The notes beneath the pieces were generated by a model. That model was not told where the DNA came from. It saw only the letters and a program-made list of their open reading frames with translations, and searched no databases. Of a DNA stretch of 6,904 bases, positions 5,287 through 6,904 are shown one piece after another. The translations under genes were made by a program, and so were the position numbers. Source of the DNA: an uncultured bacterium (lineage in GTDB: Bacteria; Cyanobacteriota; Vampirovibrionia; Gastranaerophilales; Gastranaerophilaceae); contig CACYCU010000016.1 in NCBI GenBank assembly GCA_902772945.1, forward strand, positions 1 to 6,904, in the 5' to 3' direction. Within the stretch, counting starts at the first letter, position 1. Each line of letters opens with the position of its first letter.

Positions 5287-6258
5287 TTATTTATCAAATT
5301 CTAAAAGAACTTTTAATGTTTCTTTTTCTTTATTTTTTTCAAAAGCTTCAATTGCGTCATCAGCCTTGTATTTAGCTGAAATTAGAGGTGTAAAATCAAC
5401 TTTTTGTGATTTTAAAAGTCTTAATGCAGCAGGAAACTGTCCGCATCTTGAGCCTAATACTGTTATTTCGTCAATAACAATCGGTGCAAGATTGAACTCT
5501 TTTGATGCGGCAACTGTGCTTTTCAAAACTAATACTCCTCTAGGTTTTGTCAGAGCAAGTGCTGTTTCAAAACCCGAAATAGAACCGGTTGCTTCAACTA
5601 CAACGTCATATATTTTTTCAATTTTTAAATCATCTAAAAGTTTTGTTTCTACCCCTTGTGCTTTTGCAATATCAAGTTTGTTTTGGTGTTTTCCAACCAG
5701 TGTTACGTCTATATTTTGTGCATTAAGAGTCAGTGCTGTTATAAGTCCTAATTTCCCATCACCTAGAACAATAACTTTTTGGAACGGTTTTATATGTAAT
5801 TGTTCTGTAATTTCACAAGCTGCTGCGAGCGGTTCAACAAATACTGCCTGTTCATCGGGAACATTTTTGGGAACTTCAAACAGAGTCTCCAACGGCATTG
5901 TAAAATATTGTGCAAAAACTCCGTCTTTTCTCCAAATCCCTAATGTATGACGTTCCGGGCAATGACGATATAATTTTTCTGCGCAATAAGGACAATCCGG
6001 CTTTTTGCATCCGTAACTTATTTCAGCAACTACTCTTTTGCCTAAAAGAGATTTGTCTTCGTCGTTTATTTCTTCAACAACTCCAACAGCTTCGTGTCCC
6101 AAAATCCCTTTATATCCCATATATCCTTTTGTAATTTCATAATCCGTATTACAAATTCCGGCAAGAGTCACTCTTACAAGAGCTTCTCCTTTTTGAGGAA
6201 TTGGTTTTTCATAATCATTTACCAATTTTAATTCTTTATCAAATACTACAGCTTTCAT
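5287..6258 (-). CDS. Zinc-type medium-chain alcohol dehydrogenase (MDR superfamily)
   Basis: Predicted cytosolic NAD(P)-dependent oxidoreductase of the GroES-like plus Rossmann type, 323 aa, slightly shorter than the usual 340-350. Catalytic zinc ligands are Cys36 (GICNTD), His55-Glu56 (GHEAVG) and Glu142 (FVEPLA). A structural zinc site is present as Cys84, Cys89, Cys92 and Cys100, with spacing C-x4-C-x2-C-x7-C, where the first gap is longer than the common x2. The Rossmann loop is GDGKLG (166-171). The end of the second strand reads LVGKHQNKL, with Gly-Lys-His where NAD-specific members usually carry Asp, which suggests NADP(H) use (inference). The substrate cannot be told; relatives include threonine- and sorbitol-type dehydrogenases. 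The start has AAGGAG 6 nt upstream. It is the first gene of the probable operon, with a promoter just ahead, and the permease follows after 25 nt. Confidence 0.9.
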   Translation of the reverse strand: MKAVVFDKELKLVNDYEKPIPQKGEALVRVTLAGICNTDYEITKGYMGYKGILGHEAVGVVEEINDEDKSLLGKRVVAEISYGCKKPDCPYCAEKLYRHCPERHTLGIWRKDGVFAQYFTMPLETLFEVPKNVPDEQAVFVEPLAAACEITEQLHIKPFQKVIVLGDGKLGLITALTLNAQNIDVTLVGKHQNKLDIAKAQGVETKLLDDLKIEKIYDVVVEATGSISGFETALALTKPRGVLVLKSTVAASKEFNLAPIVIDEITVLGSRCGQFPAALRLLKSQKVDFTPLISAKYKADDAIEAFEKNKEKETLKVLLEFDK

Positions 6259-6278
6259 CTTCTACTCCTTATAAAAAA

Positions 6279-6307
6279 ATTATATCAAAAAATATAAAAT
6301 TTATCAT
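6279..6307 (-). promoter_or_regulatory. Sigma-70 promoter (extended -10) for the dehydrogenase-to-tdk operon
   Basis: The minus strand has a perfect TATAAT (6284-6279) preceded by TGA, giving an extended -10 TGnTATAAT. With a 17-bp spacer, the -35 is ATGATA (6307-6302), four of six matches to TTGACA. Transcription would start near 6272, just ahead of the AAGGAG at 6270-6265, so the leader would be only about 14 nt. It sits directly after the sigma factor's terminator, which makes it the natural start of the downstream transcript. Confidence 0.6.
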
Positions 6308-6308
6308 A

Positions 6309-6334
6309 AAAAAACTCCCTTTTGGGAGTTTTTT
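6309..6334 (-). terminator. Rho-independent terminator of the sigma factor gene
   Basis: On the minus strand ACTCCC (6329-6324) pairs with GGGAGT (6319-6314) around AAAA. A-T pairs extend the stem, and the T-run continues to 6308. It begins 2 nt after the sigma factor stop codon (6336-6338). The symmetric A and T runs could also stop transcription coming from the other direction. Confidence 0.9.
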
Positions 6335-6335
6335 A

Positions 6336-6904
6336 TTATGATTCTACATATTCTCTTAAACGTTTACTTCTGTTTGGATGGCGCAGTTTTCTCAAAGCTT
6401 TTGCTTCAATTTGTCTGATACGTTCACGAGTAACGCCGAACAATTGACCAACTTCTTCCAATGTTCTTTGGCGTCCGTCATCCATACCAAAACGCAATCT
6501 CAAAACATCACGTTCTCTTGGTGAAAGTGTACACAAAACTTCTGCCAAATCTTCTCTCAAAAGTTCTGATGCAACAGTTTTTATTGGAGCATCAGCTTCT
6601 TTATCTTCAATAAAGTCACCCAATCTTGAATCTTCTTCTTTTCCGATAGGTGTTTCGAGAGATAAAGGTTCTTGAGCAATTTTAATGATTTCACGAAGTT
6701 TTGGAATAGAAACGTTCATTTCAATTGCGAGTTCATCTTCGGTCGGCTTTCTTGAAAGTTCTTGAGCTAAACGTCTTGTAACTTTTTTCAATTTATTAAT
6801 TGTTTCTACCATATGAACCGGAATACGGATAGTTCTTGCCTGATCGGCGATAGCTCTTGTAATAGCCTGCCTAATCCACCAAGTAGCATATGTTGAAAAT
6901 TTGA
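6336..6904 (-). CDS. rpoD: RNA polymerase primary-type sigma-70 factor, N-terminus outside the window
   Basis: Directs RNA polymerase to housekeeping promoters. The frame stays open to the right edge (first full codon at 6902), giving the last 188 residues. Reading from the edge, KFSTYATWWIRQAI is the hallmark of regions 2.3-2.4 (melting and -10 recognition), then IADQARTIRIPVH leads into region 3. SLETPIGKEEDSRLGDF is region 3.2, the finger that reaches the active centre. LSPRERDVLRLRFGMDDG, with TLEEVGQLFGVTRERIRQIEAKALRKLRHP, is region 4.2, which reads the -35. The wording is close to cyanobacterial group 1 and 2 factors. Group 1 (essential) is preferred for the intact region 4 and the RSKRLREY tail, but a group 2 paralogue cannot be excluded without the N-terminus. 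The ATG at 6812 is internal. The gene has its own terminator. Confidence 0.93.
   Translation of the reverse strand, partial: KFSTYATWWIRQAITRAIADQARTIRIPVHMVETINKLKKVTRRLAQELSRKPTEDELAIEMNVSIPKLREIIKIAQEPLSLETPIGKEEDSRLGDFIEDKEADAPIKTVASELLREDLAEVLCTLSPRERDVLRLRFGMDDGRQRTLEEVGQLFGVTRERIRQIEAKALRKLRHPNRSKRLREYVES

Noticed and set aside
4789..5950. Open frames on the plus strand inside the permease and dehydrogenase genes (4789-5283, 5366-5950)
   Set aside because: They lie opposite strongly recognisable genes with intact motifs, carry no family signature and lack ribosome binding sites. They are antisense shadows.

Overview
The window is AT-rich chromosomal DNA from a bacterium with an outer membrane, since it carries an LptF/LptG-family lipopolysaccharide-export permease. 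The sigma-70 fragment keeps a cyanobacteria-like region 3/4 (ETPIGKEEDSRLGDF, LSPRERDVLRLR). Together with the strong AT bias and compact gene order, this suggests a non-photosynthetic relative of Cyanobacteria (Melainabacteria/Vampirovibrionia, for example a gut Gastranaerophilales). That placement is an inference from recognisable motifs, not a search result.

Layout. The left edge holds the 3' five-sixths of lepA (+). It overlaps tail to tail by 32 bp with a 74-residue, DNA-binding-domain-only LuxR/NarL-type regulator (-). Across a 263-bp divergent intergenic region, two small unrecognised genes follow in tandem (+, 77 and 143 aa). Each ends in its own intrinsic terminator, and the gap between them is full of inverted and direct repeats. 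The two proteins share a C-terminal sequence block, so they look like members of one uncharacterised family. This regulator plus two small proteins is the least explained part of the window.

From 2886 to 6258 all genes are on the minus strand with gaps of only 25-44 nt and no terminators between them: a zinc-type medium-chain dehydrogenase, an LptF/LptG permease, a coiled-coil protein of unknown function and thymidine kinase (tdk). A good extended -10 promoter precedes the dehydrogenase, so this is probably one operon. Its last gene converges on the second small gene, and the two share the hairpin at 2860-2879. At the right edge is the 3' part of a primary-type sigma factor gene (minus strand), closed by its own terminator.

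Most of the window is housekeeping: translation factor, sigma factor, nucleotide salvage and envelope biogenesis. No tRNA, rRNA, CRISPR array, insertion sequence or phage gene was seen.
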